From Rhodocyclaceae bacterium UBA2271 (GTDB lineage Bacteria > Pseudomonadota > Gammaproteobacteria > Burkholderiales > Rhodocyclaceae): DNA of 64,000 nt. The translations under genes were made by a program, and so were the position numbers. Shown here piece by piece: positions 27,922-36,306 of the stretch. Below the pieces are notes generated by a model that did no database searches, was not told where the DNA came from, and saw only the letters and a list, made by a program, of their open reading frames with translations. Location of the stretch: assembly GCA_002347405.1 (NCBI GenBank), contig DDXB01000066.1:89666-153665 (forward strand), given 5' to 3'. The number at the start of each line of letters is the position of its first letter. Position 1 is the stretch's first letter.

Positions 27922-29583
27922 TCAGCCTGCCGAAGGGGGCAACGGTGTCACATGACAGACTTGCAGGCACTCGCGCTTGCCCTTGACCTGGATGTCGAAC
28001 AGTTCGCTGAAGCCGAATTGGCCCGGCTGTGACGCCAACACGGCGTCGCGCACGGCGCGGCTGACCAGGATGGCACCCGGCCGGCAGTGCTTCTCGATGC
28101 GCGATGCGGTATTCACCACGTCGCCGATGGCCGTCCAGTCGAGGCGCTCCCGGGTACCGACATTGCCGATGATGACTTCACCCCAGTGGCTGCCGATGCG
28201 CAGTTGCAGCGCCTGCTGGCCGGCGCGGGTGCGCAGCCCGTTGATGTCCTCGGCATAGCCCTGCATGGCGAGCGCGGCACGCAGTGCGTCGGCCGGCGCG
28301 TCGAACAGGGCCATCACCGAATCGCCCATGAACTTGTCGATGGAGCCGTTGTGGCGCCGCACTGCGCCGGCGACGCGGCGCAGGATGGAATTGAGCGTGT
28401 CGATCACCGACTCGCTGGCGGCATGGGCCTCGACGAAGGAGGTAAAGCCGACGATGTCGCAAAACAGGATGACGACGGGGCGCTTCTCGTTGGCGATGCT
28501 TGTCCTGCCCAGCCGCACCGCTTCGCGCGCCTTGCGTTCGACCAGTTGCGGCACGTAGTTGCGGGTGATGTTGTGGATGCGCACCTCGCTCAGCATGGAG
28601 CCCTCGGCCAGATGCGCGCCGCCCGCATCCTGCGCCACCGCCTGCCAGAGCGAGCGGATGACGCCATCGCCATCCCGGGTGCCGCTGACGTTGAAGAGAA
28701 TGGAACGGTTGTCACTGTCCGGCACGCGCACACGGATGCGATAGTTCTCGAAGGCGCCCCGTTCATCCGCCAGCGCCAGACCCCACAACACATCGTTGTG
28801 AAAGGCCGGGGGAATCAACTCGGCCAAGCGTTGCAGCGCGCCGTCGTCAGAGGGATCGAGCTGGAGTTGCCGCAGCATCGATGGCGCGGCGGCGATGAGC
28901 GCGCCGCCGGCGGAAAAATGGATCAGTCCGTAGTCGAGCTGCGCGGAGATTGCGGCGAGACTGGCCGTCTGCGCCGCAGCTTCGAGCAGTGCGGGGCTGA
29001 CGATATTTGCCGTATGCCCCGCCGGACGCGCCAGGACGATGCGGCAGCCTGTCGCTCCGCCGGGTGAGGTCATCCCGCCGGCACTGACTTGCAGCGCAAA
29101 CCCCAGGGCCGCGAGCAGGCGCCCGCTCCCGCACTGCGTCGGGTCCCAGGCAAGCGGCACCTCCACCTGGAGCAATGCGCCAGCGGCAGCTGTCGTTGGT
29201 GCCGCTGTGGCGGGGAAGCTCACCTGCACCTGCCAGCCACCGCTCTGGCAGGCGTGGGCGATGTTGTCGGGGCCATGCTCCGTCAGTTCGGTCTGGTAAA
29301 GCGTCTCCAGCGTGGACTCCTGGCCCGCCAGCGGCAGGCCGAGGTCGGCCTCCATGATTTGGCGAAACACCTCGCGGTGCATGGCCTTGAGCGCACCATC
29401 GAGCAGGTCGTGAACGATCAGCGTCGTCGGCGCCAGCAGCGCCGCCAGGCCCTGCGTAGCCAACGCCTGCCGCAGCCTGGTCTGAATCGCTGTCCACGCC
29501 GCGTGATCGAGGGTGTGCAGGGTCAGCGACACGGTGTCCGCCGACGCGGGTTCAGAGGTTGGCGCAGAGCTGGTAAGTGTCAT
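27922..29583 (-). CDS. Class III adenylate/guanylate cyclase-domain protein
   Basis: 553 residues. The C-terminal catalytic domain (about 365-545) shows VVILFCDIVGFTSFVEAH (metal-binding Asp), HNGSIDKFMGDSVMALFDAP (second Asp), LRIGSHWGEVIIGNVGTRER and WTAIGDVVNTASRIEKHCRP (ribose/catalytic Asn-Arg). The first 360 residues contain no recognised sensor motif; a weak PAS-like segment (about 255-325, including NYRIRVRVPDSDNRSILFNV) precedes the cyclase domain. Its start overlaps the HDOD gene by 32 bp, so the two are a unit. Nucleotide product (cAMP or cGMP) not determinable here. Confidence 0.83.
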   Translation of the reverse strand: MTLTSSAPTSEPASADTVSLTLHTLDHAAWTAIQTRLRQALATQGLAALLAPTTLIVHDLLDGALKAMHREVFRQIMEADLGLPLAGQESTLETLYQTELTEHGPDNIAHACQSGGWQVQVSFPATAAPTTAAAGALLQVEVPLAWDPTQCGSGRLLAALGFALQVSAGGMTSPGGATGCRIVLARPAGHTANIVSPALLEAAAQTASLAAISAQLDYGLIHFSAGGALIAAAPSMLRQLQLDPSDDGALQRLAELIPPAFHNDVLWGLALADERGAFENYRIRVRVPDSDNRSILFNVSGTRDGDGVIRSLWQAVAQDAGGAHLAEGSMLSEVRIHNITRNYVPQLVERKAREAVRLGRTSIANEKRPVVILFCDIVGFTSFVEAHAASESVIDTLNSILRRVAGAVRRHNGSIDKFMGDSVMALFDAPADALRAALAMQGYAEDINGLRTRAGQQALQLRIGSHWGEVIIGNVGTRERLDWTAIGDVVNTASRIEKHCRPGAILVSRAVRDAVLASQPGQFGFSELFDIQVKGKRECLQVCHVTPLPPSAG

Positions 29584-30397
29584 TTTCCATCAGGCCGGCG
29601 ATGAATTCCTCGCTCAGCAGTGGTTCGCAATGCACTGCGTCGAGGCCAAGCGCCTGCAATGCCGCCAGGCGCGCCGCCAGGTCGGGCAAAGCCTGCGCGC
29701 CGATGCCAAGGCCCGCGACCAGGGCATTGCCGGCCAGCAGGCCGAGGCGCAGCGGTGAAGCCGCGTCCGCTGCCGGCGGCATGGCCAGATCGGTGCCCAT
29801 GTAGTCGTTGAAACGCTCGGGCAGCTTCCATTGCGCCACCGCTGCGCGGCCGACCGCGCAATGGTCGCAACCGAAAATCTGTCGCTCGGCATCGAGGCTG
29901 CGCATGCCCTGGCCGACCATCAGTTCCAGCACCTGCAGGTAGCGCGCCTGATCGTGGGTAAACAGCAGCACCTTGCCCATGTCGTGCATCAGGCCGGCAA
30001 TGAAGGCCTCGTCCTTGTCCGCCGTGCCGCCCAGCATCTGGCAGATGCTTTGCCCGGCGAGCGCGGTGAGCAGCGAGTGCTGCCAGATGTGCGTCTTGAA
30101 CAGCGGATTCTTCGTCTGCGCGAACAGCGAGCGGCTGAATGCCAGCAGCGCCAGCGAGCGCACCACATTGAAACCGAGCACGCTGATCGCCATGGGGATG
30201 GTGCCAATGCGGCGGCCGCGACTGTACAGCGCCGAATTCACCACGCGCAGCACCAGCGTGACGATGCCCTGGTCGGAGCGGACATAGTTTTCGAGATCGC
30301 GAAAGCAACTGTTGGATTCCAGATCCAGGCGAATGATCCCCGCGATGATGTCCGACTGGACGGGGATGTTTTTGTAGTCGATTGCCTGGCAGTCCAT
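29552..30397 (-). CDS. HDOD-domain signalling protein
   Basis: 281 residues. HDOD core: IPVQSDIIAGIIRLDLESNS near the start, LRVVNSALYSRGRRIGTIPM near residue 50, AISVLGFNVVRSLALLAFSR, and DEAFIAGLMHDMGKVLLFTH near 123 with the HD-like His-Asp. The ATG at 30397 is the first that leaves the domain intact; the open frame extends upstream but crosses the divergent ArsR start region. Cotranscribed with the cyclase gene. A signalling role is known for the domain; the partner is not. Confidence 0.82.
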   Translation of the reverse strand: MDCQAIDYKNIPVQSDIIAGIIRLDLESNSCFRDLENYVRSDQGIVTLVLRVVNSALYSRGRRIGTIPMAISVLGFNVVRSLALLAFSRSLFAQTKNPLFKTHIWQHSLLTALAGQSICQMLGGTADKDEAFIAGLMHDMGKVLLFTHDQARYLQVLELMVGQGMRSLDAERQIFGCDHCAVGRAAVAQWKLPERFNDYMGTDLAMPPAADAASPLRLGLLAGNALVAGLGIGAQALPDLAARLAALQALGLDAVHCEPLLSEEFIAGLMENDTYQLCANL

Positions 30398-30514
30398 GCG
30401 GCGGAGCCCTGTCGATGCAGCGACGGATTCTAGCAGCCCGCCCCGGGCCCCTTGACACGAGGCATGCGTGGCGTAGGATGCGCATTCATTTCGATATTCG
30501 TGGAAACGTTGAAC

Positions 30515-30865
30515 ATGGAAACCCGGTTGGCAGTCGACATGTTGGCCGCCCTGGCCCAGAACACCCGGCTGAAAGTATTCCGCCTGCTGGTGACGGCCGG
30601 GCCGGCCGGCTTGGCGGCGGGCGAGGTCGGCGCGCAACTGGGCATACCCGCCAATACCCTGTCTTTTCATCTGAAAACGCTGTCACAAGCCGGCCTGGTC
30701 GTCTCGCGTCAGGAGGGGCGGTTCATTTTCTATGCGTCCAATTACCCGGCGATGGATGACCTGATTGCCTTTCTGACCGACAACTGCTGCAGTGGCGGCC
30801 AGTGCCTGCCCAAGGCGGATGCCGTATCTACCGTGACCAAGCGTCGCGCCGGGAGCCTGGCGTAA
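30515..30865 (+). CDS. arsR: ArsR-family metalloregulator
   Basis: 116-residue winged-helix repressor: MLAALAQNTRLKVFRLLVTA, then GEVGAQLGIPANTLSFHLKT (recognition helix), GLVVSRQEGRFIFYAS, and a C-terminal NCCSGGQCLP tail whose three Cys are likely arsenite or antimonite ligands. First gene of the ars operon (30515-34994). An AT-rich segment TTCATTTCGATATTCGTGGA (30485-30504) just upstream resembles ArsR operators. Release by As(III) would derepress the operon. Confidence 0.88.
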   Translation: METRLAVDMLAALAQNTRLKVFRLLVTAGPAGLAAGEVGAQLGIPANTLSFHLKTLSQAGLVVSRQEGRFIFYASNYPAMDDLIAFLTDNCCSGGQCLPKADAVSTVTKRRAGSLA

Positions 30866-30868
30866 GCA

Positions 30869-32146
30869 ATGAGCGGCCGCAAATTCATCGCATGGATCGG
30901 CGTTGCGGTCGCCTGGCTGTTGCTGGCGGGCACGGCGCTCGCCCAGACGCATCAGGCGCCGTGGGTCGAGCAGGGCGCCGACGGCGAAACGCGGGTCCAT
31001 CTGTGGTTTTTCTGGGCGGAAACCTGCCTGCACTGCCAGGCCGTGCACCCCTTTGTCGAGGCCATTGCGCGCGAGCGGCCGTGGGTGGTGCTGCATTCCC
31101 TGGAAGTCTCGCGCGACCGCGAAAACTCCAGGCGCTTCGACGCAATGGCGGAGGCCATCGGCCAGCGCGCCGAGGCGGTGCCGACGCTTATGTACTGCGG
31201 AATGATGGAGGTGGGTTGGGACTCGGACGCAAGCTCGGGCGCACGGCTGCTGCGCCAGCTCGACGAATGCCGCAAGCGGGGCGGCGTACCGTCTTCCCCG
31301 TCGTCCAATGCCGGCGCCAGCCCGATCGAGCTTCCGCTGGTCGGCACGGTCGATCCGGCTGCGCTGTCGCTGCCGCTGTTCACCCTGGTCATCGCCAGCC
31401 TGGACGCCTTCAACCCCTGCGCCTTCTTCGTGCTGCTCTTTCTGCTGAGCCTGCTCGCGCATCAAAAGGATCGCCGCCGCATGCTGACGGTGAGCGGCGT
31501 CTTCATCCTGACTTCGGGGCTCATGTATTTCGCCTTCATGGCCGCCTGGCTCAATGTCTTCCAGATGCTCGGCGCGCTGACCTGGATCACGCTGGCGGCG
31601 GGCTTGCTCGCCATCGGTGTCGGCGCCATCAACGTCAAGGATTTCTTCGCGTTCGAGAAGGGCATCACGCTTTCGATTCCCGAGTCGGCGAAACCGCACA
31701 TCTACCGACGCGCGCGGGCCATCCTGCAATCCGGGAACGGTTTTGCGATGCTCGCGGCCACCGTGTTCCTCGCCGTGGCCGCCAACTTCTACGAGCTGCT
31801 ATGCACGGCGGGTTTCCCGATGGTCTATACGCGCATCCTCACCCTGCACGAGCCCTCCGTGACTGCCCGCTACGCCTGGCTGGCCCTCTACAACGTCATT
31901 TACGTCGTGCCGCTGGCGCTGATCGTGCTGGCCTTCGTCGGCACGCTGGCGGCACACAAGATGACGGAGCGCGAAGGTCGGCTGCTCAAGCTGATGTCCG
32001 GCGTCATGATGCTGGAACTGGGCCTCGTGCTCGCCTTCGTTCCCGCCTGGATCAACAATCTCGCGGTGACGGCGGGGCTGGTCGGCATCGCGCTGCTCGT
32101 CACCTTCGTCGCGGCACGGCTGACGCGCACGGAGGCACTGCAATGA
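30869..32146 (+). CDS. Thioredoxin-domain plus DsbD/CcdA-like membrane protein in the ars operon
   Basis: 425 residues. Signal peptide (about 1-26), then a periplasmic thioredoxin-like domain with FFWAETCLHCQAVHPFVEAI (CxxC near 52-55), then six or more membrane helices with DAFNPCAFFVLLFLLSLLAH and LCTAGFPMVYTRILTLHEPS, which resemble the paired-Cys helices of DsbD/CcdA. It would pass electrons from cytoplasmic thiols to periplasmic partners. It sits between arsR and a small redox protein/ArsC pair, so thiol supply for arsenate reduction or metal handling is plausible. Exact role unproven. Confidence 0.78.
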   Translation: MSGRKFIAWIGVAVAWLLLAGTALAQTHQAPWVEQGADGETRVHLWFFWAETCLHCQAVHPFVEAIARERPWVVLHSLEVSRDRENSRRFDAMAEAIGQRAEAVPTLMYCGMMEVGWDSDASSGARLLRQLDECRKRGGVPSSPSSNAGASPIELPLVGTVDPAALSLPLFTLVIASLDAFNPCAFFVLLFLLSLLAHQKDRRRMLTVSGVFILTSGLMYFAFMAAWLNVFQMLGALTWITLAAGLLAIGVGAINVKDFFAFEKGITLSIPESAKPHIYRRARAILQSGNGFAMLAATVFLAVAANFYELLCTAGFPMVYTRILTLHEPSVTARYAWLALYNVIYVVPLALIVLAFVGTLAAHKMTEREGRLLKLMSGVMMLELGLVLAFVPAWINNLAVTAGLVGIALLVTFVAARLTRTEALQ

Positions 32147-32229
32147 AACGTTTCCCCGGGGCGCTGCTGCCCGGTTGCGGTATTTACCTCGTCTTGACGC
32201 TGGTCCAGTCCCATGCTTTCCATTACTGA
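32143..32229 (+). CDS. Possible 28-residue hydrophobic peptide
   Basis: ATG overlaps the previous stop by 4 bp. The peptide begins MKRFPGALLPGCGIYLVLTL and ends HAFHY, with one short membrane-like segment and one Cys. It precedes the next gene by 12 bp. Overlap and position are the only support; it may be chance. Confidence 0.35.
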   Translation: MKRFPGALLPGCGIYLVLTLVQSHAFHY

Positions 32230-32241
32230 AAGGAGTCTTCC

Positions 32242-32475
32242 ATGAAAAACATCAAGATTCTCGGCACCGGTTGCGCCAACTGCAAGAACACCTACGCGCT
32301 GGTCGAGGAAGTCGCCAAGGCGAGGGGTGAGGCCATCGAACTGGAAAAGGTCGAAGACCTGCAGAAGATCATGGGCTATGGCGTGATGAGCACGCCGGGC
32401 GTGGTGATCGACGGCAAGGTCGTGCATGCCGGCGGCGTGCCGGCGCGCAGCAAGGTCGAGGGGTGGTTCGCATGA
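32242..32475 (+). CDS. Small thioredoxin-like redox protein (redox-active disulfide protein 2 type)
   Basis: 77 residues: MKNIKILGTGCANCKNTYAL (CxxC near 11-14), VEKVEDLQKIMGYGVMSTPG-type central part, and cis-Pro motif MSTPGVVIDGKVVHAGGVP. Typical of the archaeal/bacterial MTH895-like mini-thioredoxins. Likely reductant for the thioredoxin-dependent ArsC encoded next (4-bp overlap) and partner of the membrane redox protein upstream. Confidence 0.88.
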   Translation: MKNIKILGTGCANCKNTYALVEEVAKARGEAIELEKVEDLQKIMGYGVMSTPGVVIDGKVVHAGGVPARSKVEGWFA

Positions 32476-33017
32476 CGATCAACATCCTCGTGCTCTGCAC
32501 CGGCAACTCGGCGCGCTCGATCCTCGGCGAGATGCTCTTCAACCACCTCGGCAAGGGACGCGTGAAAGCGTATTCGGCCGGCAGCCAGCCGGCGGGGAAG
32601 GTGAATCCGGTCGCCATCGAGACCCTGCAGAAGCACAGCATCCCCTGCGAAGGCGCGCGCAGCAAGTCGTGGGACGAGTTTGCCAAAGGTGCCGTCCAAA
32701 AAGAGAATGCGGAAACGGCTGGTGCCGTTCCGCGGGCGCCGACTTTCCACTACATCTTCACGGTCTGCGGCAACGCGGCGCAGGAAACCTGCCCGGTCTG
32801 GCCCGGCCATCCGACCACGGCGCACTGGGGCATCGACGACCCGGCCCACGTCGAGCCGCTGGAGGCGCGGCGGGAAGCCTTCGAAAAGGCCTACCAGGAA
32901 CTCCGGGTGCGCGTCGCGGCCTTCCTCGCGCTGCCGCTCGAAGGCATGAGCCCGGAGGAAGCCAACTTCGCCGCGCGCCACATCCACGCCCGGCAGTCAG
33001 CGCACACAGGGGTCTGA
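32472..33017 (+). CDS. arsC: Arsenate reductase, low-MW phosphatase type, with repeat-derived insertion
   Basis: 181 residues; relatives have about 155-165. P-loop VLCTGNSARSILGEM near residue 7, YSAGSQPAGKVNPVAI near 34, FTVCGNAAQETCPVWPGHPT near 96 (the second and third Cys of the relay), [20 protein letters not shown]. It reduces As(V) to As(III) with thioredoxin. Between KSWDEFAKGA and HYIFTVC lies an extra stretch of about 17-20 residues encoded by a dispersed repeat (32691-32746, beginning GCCGTCC and ending GCGCCGACTTT). It stays in frame just before the catalytic Cys loop. Confidence 0.9.
   Translation: MTINILVLCTGNSARSILGEMLFNHLGKGRVKAYSAGSQPAGKVNPVAIETLQKHSIPCEGARSKSWDEFAKGAVQKENAETAGAVPRAPTFHYIFTVCGNAAQETCPVWPGHPTTAHWGIDDPAHVEPLEARREAFEKAYQELRVRVAAFLALPLEGMSPEEANFAARHIHARQSAHTGV
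32691..32746 (+). repeat. Dispersed repeat, form D, inside arsC
   Basis: Begins GCCGTCCAAAAAGAG and ends TTCCGCGGGCGCCGACTTT. It has the family ends with a unique middle, and it is in frame. Confidence 0.6.
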
Positions 33018-33018
33018 C

Positions 33019-34095
33019 ATGAGTTCCCAATGCGAAGTCACCGCCAAGGCTGCCGCCGGCGCGCCGATGAGTTTTTTCGAGCGCTGGCTGACGCTCTGGG
33101 TGTTCATCTGCATCGTCGTCGGCATCGGCCTCGGCCAGTGGTTCCCGGCCCCCTTCCAGGCGCTCGGCCGCATGGAGGTGGCCAACGTCAACCTGCCGGT
33201 CGGCCTGCTGATCTGGATCATGATCATCCCGATGCTGATCAAGGTCGATTTCGGCGCGCTCGCCGAAGTGAAAACCCATGTGAAGGGGATCGGCGTCACG
33301 CTGATCGTGAACTGGCTGGTCAAGCCGTTCTCGATGGCGCTCCTGGCGTGGATCTTCATCCGCCATCTGTTCGCGCCGTATCTGCCGGCCGACCAGATCG
33401 ACAGCTACATCGCCGGCCTGATCCTGCTGGCCGCCGCGCCCTGCACGGCGATGGTGTTCGTCTGGAGCCGCCTGACCAACGGCGACCCGCTGTTCACGCT
33501 CTCGCAGGTCGCCCTCAACGACACGATCATGATCTTCGCCTTCGCGCCCATTGTCGGCGTGCTGCTCGGCATCTCGGCGATCATCGTGCCGTGGGACACG
33601 CTGGTGACTTCCGTGGTGCTCTACATCGTCATTCCGCTGATCCTCGCGCAGCTCCTGCGCAAGGCGCTGCTGAAAAAGGGGCAGGCGTACTTCGACGCCG
33701 CGATGGCGAAGATCGGTCCCTGGTCGATCACGGCCCTGCTCGCCACGCTGGTGCTGCTGTTCGCCTTTCAGGGCCAGGCCATCATCGAGCAGCCGCTGAT
33801 CATCGCGCTGCTCGCCGTGCCGATCCTGATCCAGGTGTTCTTCAATTCCAGCCTCGCCTACTGGCTCAACCGGCAGGTCGGCGAAAAGCATTCCGTCGCC
33901 TGCCCCTCGGCGCTGATCGGCGCCAGCAATTTCTTCGAACTGGCCGTCGCCGCCGCGATCTCGCTGTTCGGCTTCGAGTCGGGCGCGGCGCTGGCGACGG
34001 TGGTCGGCGTGCTGATCGAAGTACCGGTGATGCTGCTGGTCGTCAAGGTGGTGAATGCCACGAAACCCTGGTATGAAAGGAAGGAAACCGCATGA
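33019..34095 (+). CDS. ACR3-family arsenite efflux permease
   Basis: 358 residues with ten membrane helices. ACR3 marks: WLTLWVFICIVVGIGLGQWF near the start, GLILLAAAPCTAMVFVWSRL near residue 133 (essential conserved Cys in APCTAMVFVWS), LTLSQVALNDTIM-like segment, and ALIGASNFFELAVAAAISLF near 296. Exports As(III) made by ArsC. It starts one base after the ArsC stop and overlaps the next gene by 4 bp. Confidence 0.93.
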   Translation: MSSQCEVTAKAAAGAPMSFFERWLTLWVFICIVVGIGLGQWFPAPFQALGRMEVANVNLPVGLLIWIMIIPMLIKVDFGALAEVKTHVKGIGVTLIVNWLVKPFSMALLAWIFIRHLFAPYLPADQIDSYIAGLILLAAAPCTAMVFVWSRLTNGDPLFTLSQVALNDTIMIFAFAPIVGVLLGISAIIVPWDTLVTSVVLYIVIPLILAQLLRKALLKKGQAYFDAAMAKIGPWSITALLATLVLLFAFQGQAIIEQPLIIALLAVPILIQVFFNSSLAYWLNRQVGEKHSVACPSALIGASNFFELAVAAAISLFGFESGAALATVVGVLIEVPVMLLVVKVVNATKPWYERKETA

Positions 34096-34451
34096 GCAAC
34101 GCCACGCTGCTGCACCCATCGATCATCGCGATGGTGTCTCTGGCCGCGAACATCGCCGCCAACCATCCGAAGAAAGGCCTGTGCCAGATCGAAAGGCTGC
34201 GTGGCTATGACGTGACCGACGCGCAGATCGACATGGTGGTCGACATCGCCCGTCACCTGCGCGACGAAGCCGGGCAGATGCTTGACGCCCAATTTAACGA
34301 CGAAGCAAAGCTTGCCGTTCCGCCAGTCCCACAACATGGATTCCCTTTGGTCAAGCCGACTGCCAACGCCTGCTGCGCCCCGAGTGAACCCACCGAGACG
34401 GGCGCGGCCTGCGGCTGCACGCCAACGGCCAAGGGCAACGCCTGCTGCTGA
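34092..34451 (+). CDS. Cys-rich protein of unknown function in the ars operon
   Basis: 119 residues. The N-terminal 70 are helical and may resemble a piece of an AhpD-like fold (LLHPSIIAMVSLAANIAANH, RGYDVTDAQIDMVVDIARHL). The C-terminus carries paired Cys: NACC, AACGC, GNACC (six Cys within 30 residues), suited to As(III) or other soft metal. Between the two parts, AVPPVPQHGFPLVKPT is encoded by a form-B dispersed repeat (34314-34360). Role might be metal chaperone or sensor; I do not recognise the family. Confidence 0.65.
   Translation: MSNATLLHPSIIAMVSLAANIAANHPKKGLCQIERLRGYDVTDAQIDMVVDIARHLRDEAGQMLDAQFNDEAKLAVPPVPQHGFPLVKPTANACCAPSEPTETGAACGCTPTAKGNACC
34314..34360 (+). repeat. Dispersed repeat, form B, inside the Cys-rich ars gene
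   Basis: Begins GCCGTTCCGCCAGTCCC and ends TCAAGCCGAC. It aligns with 40323-40372 and the reverse of 16699-16748, with more divergence in the middle. It encodes an in-frame linker. Confidence 0.6.
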
Positions 34452-34457
34452 GTGGCC

Positions 34458-34994
34458 ATGCGCTGCATCGACGAAGCCTGGGACGCCCACGAGAACGAAC
34501 TGCGCCGTTTCCTGCGCCATCGGGCCGGCTCCGATGCCGAAGGCGACGACCTGTTGCAGGAAGTCTTCCTGCGCGCGCTGCGCCAGAAAAACGGCCTGTG
34601 CGGCATCGACAATTCGCGTGCCTGGCTGTTTCATGCCGCGCGCAACCTGCTGATCGACCGGCTGCGACTCAGCAAGGATCAGGTGCCGTTGCCCGAAGAC
34701 CTGGTTGCCGAACCCTCCGCGGCACCTCCCCCGGTGGATGGGCTGACGCAATGCCTGCCGCGCGTCTTGTCCGAACTCTCGGCCCAGGATCGCGAAGCCA
34801 TTACCTTGTGCGACATCGAAGGCATGACCCAGCAGGATTTTGCCAAGCTGAAAGGCATTACGCTGCCCGGCGCCAAGTCGCGCGTGCAACGCGCGCGGAC
34901 GCGGCTCAAGGCGCGCATGACCGAAGTTTGCCGGGTCAGCTTCGAGGCGACCGGCGAGGTCGCCGGCTTCGTGCCGCGGCCGCCGTTGGCATAG
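34458..34994 (+). CDS. ECF-type RNA polymerase sigma factor (SigZ-like) in the ars operon
   Basis: 178 residues. Region 2: DDLLQEVFLRALRQKNGLCG, then DNSRAWLFHAARNLLIDRLR. Region 4: VLSELSAQDREAITLCDIEG, MTQQDFAKLKGITLPGAKSR, VQRARTRLKARM. It ends with FEATGEVAGFVPRPPLA. No anti-sigma gene is adjacent, so control probably comes from the ars promoter. ATG 34458 or the GTG at 34452, directly after the previous stop, are both possible. Target promoters unknown. Confidence 0.82.
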   Translation: MRCIDEAWDAHENELRRFLRHRAGSDAEGDDLLQEVFLRALRQKNGLCGIDNSRAWLFHAARNLLIDRLRLSKDQVPLPEDLVAEPSAAPPPVDGLTQCLPRVLSELSAQDREAITLCDIEGMTQQDFAKLKGITLPGAKSRVQRARTRLKARMTEVCRVSFEATGEVAGFVPRPPLA

Positions 34995-34996
34995 CT

Positions 34997-35112
34997 GCCG
35001 TCCCCATGTTGGCCGCGGTCCGGCTTTGCCGTCCACTATGTTGGCGGCAGTCCCGCTTTGCCGTCCCCATGTGGCGGCAGTCCGGCTTCGCCGTCCCGCC
35101 AGCGCCGACTTT
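34997..35112 (+). repeat. Dispersed repeat array (three spacer units plus core)
   Basis: Three imperfect units of about 30 bp (each GCCGTCC, an AT-rich TATGTTGGCGGC-like part, then GTCCGGCTT) precede the core at 35090-35112. It fills the convergent gap between the sigma-factor gene and the DksA-like gene; no gene is present. Confidence 0.8.
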
Positions 35113-35435
35113 CAGTCCTTGACGCAGCCCGCGCAAAACGGCGTCGCCGGATCGGCGGCCAGCCGCAGCGCTTCGATCTCGTCCCCGCAGCGGCAGCACT
35201 CGCCGTAAGTGCCGGCGGCGACGCGATCCAGCGCCGCCGCGGTCTTGCGGATTTCGGTGCGCAGGCGTTCGGCGAGGCTGGCCGCCATCGCCTGTTGCTG
35301 CATGGCATCCATGCGCGAGAGGCGGCCCTGCGCGGTCTGGTCGAGTTCTACCGGCGCGGCCGCCGCCGCCGTGCGCGTCAGTTCCTCGCGCAGCTTGTCC
35401 AGACGGTTTTCCAGCAGGGTGCGCGGATCACTCAT
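35112..35435 (-). CDS. TraR/DksA-family zinc-finger protein
   Basis: 107 residues. An N-terminal coiled-coil hairpin ([20 protein letters not shown]) leads to a C-terminal four-Cys zinc finger: [20 protein letters not shown] followed by PFCAGC. Short DksA-like proteins bind RNA polymerase near the secondary channel. The start overlaps the Usp stop by 4 bp, so it is cotranscribed with usp and probably sulP. The stop codon overlaps the last base of the repeat core. Confidence 0.85.
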   Translation of the reverse strand: MSDPRTLLENRLDKLREELTRTAAAAAPVELDQTAQGRLSRMDAMQQQAMAASLAERLRTEIRKTAAALDRVAAGTYGECCRCGDEIEALRLAADPATPFCAGCVKD

Positions 35436-36295
35436 CGCATCAACAAGGTCGGAATGCCCGACGAGCAGAGCATGGTGTTGGTCATGCAGCCGAACAGCAG
35501 GCTGCGCAAGGGCGAGTGCGCATAGGCGCCCATCACCAGCAGGTCGATGTCCCGCTCCTCGATGGTGCGGGCGATGACGCCGCCGACCTCGCCGGGAATC
35601 AGCAGGGGCACGACTTCGCGGCCGGCGGCGGCGAGCGTTTCCTGCGCCCAGGCCATCTGCTTCGGGTTGTCCCGCTTTTCCTGCCCGGCCATCAGCACAT
35701 GAATCGCCTGTCCGTCGAACAATGGGCTGGCGGCGACATACTCGACGGCCCGGCGCGTCAGGCTGCCGCCGTCGAAGGCGATCATCGCCCGGCGCGGTTC
35801 GCGGAAGTCGTCGGTAACGCTGAGGATCGGCGTGCGCAGGGCGCGCACCACGTTTTCGACGTTGCGGCCGAGTTTGCGCGGCGCCGTCTCCGAGCTTTCG
35901 CCGCGTCGGCCCCAGACGAACAGTTCGACCTCGGCTTCGAGGCCGACCAGCGTCTCCTCCAGTTCGCCGTGCCGCTGCTTCATGTCGGGCGCGACGCCGC
36001 CGGCGGCCAGCGCGCGTTCGCGCAGGCGGTTGAGGAAGAGGCGGCCGCTTTCGTGGGCGGCGTGCGCTTTTTGGGCATCGGCGTCGCTCAACTGCTTGAG
36101 CAGCACTTCCTGGGCGTTGAAGCCGATGGCGCCGCTGTGATCCTCGCCCGAGCCGATTTCAGGATGGTGGTCGATGACGTGCAGGAACTTGAGCGGCGCC
36201 TTGAGACGCTGTGCGGCCCAGATGGCGTAGTCGGCGACGTGGTCGGCGAAATGCGAGCGGTCGACACAGGCGAGTACTTTCTTTTCGGTTTCCAT
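35432..36295 (-). CDS. Universal stress protein, tandem two-domain (UspA family)
   Basis: 287 residues made of two Usp folds: [20 protein letters not shown] at the N-terminus, and [20 protein letters not shown] near residue 165. It closes with [20 protein letters not shown] and the ATP-binding-type ending [12 protein letters not shown] 36295 has a good GAGGAGG site 5 bp upstream. Located just downstream of a SulP transporter, an association seen in many bacteria; regulation of the transporter is possible but unproven. Confidence 0.88.
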   Translation of the reverse strand: METEKKVLACVDRSHFADHVADYAIWAAQRLKAPLKFLHVIDHHPEIGSGEDHSGAIGFNAQEVLLKQLSDADAQKAHAAHESGRLFLNRLRERALAAGGVAPDMKQRHGELEETLVGLEAEVELFVWGRRGESSETAPRKLGRNVENVVRALRTPILSVTDDFREPRRAMIAFDGGSLTRRAVEYVAASPLFDGQAIHVLMAGQEKRDNPKQMAWAQETLAAAGREVVPLLIPGEVGGVIARTIEERDIDLLVMGAYAHSPLRSLLFGCMTNTMLCSSGIPTLLMR

Positions 36296-36306
36296 GCGTG
36301 TCCTCC

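Noticed and set aside
34997..35112. Possible CRISPR or tandem satellite
   Set aside because: Same structure as 27677-27763; part of the dispersed repeat family.
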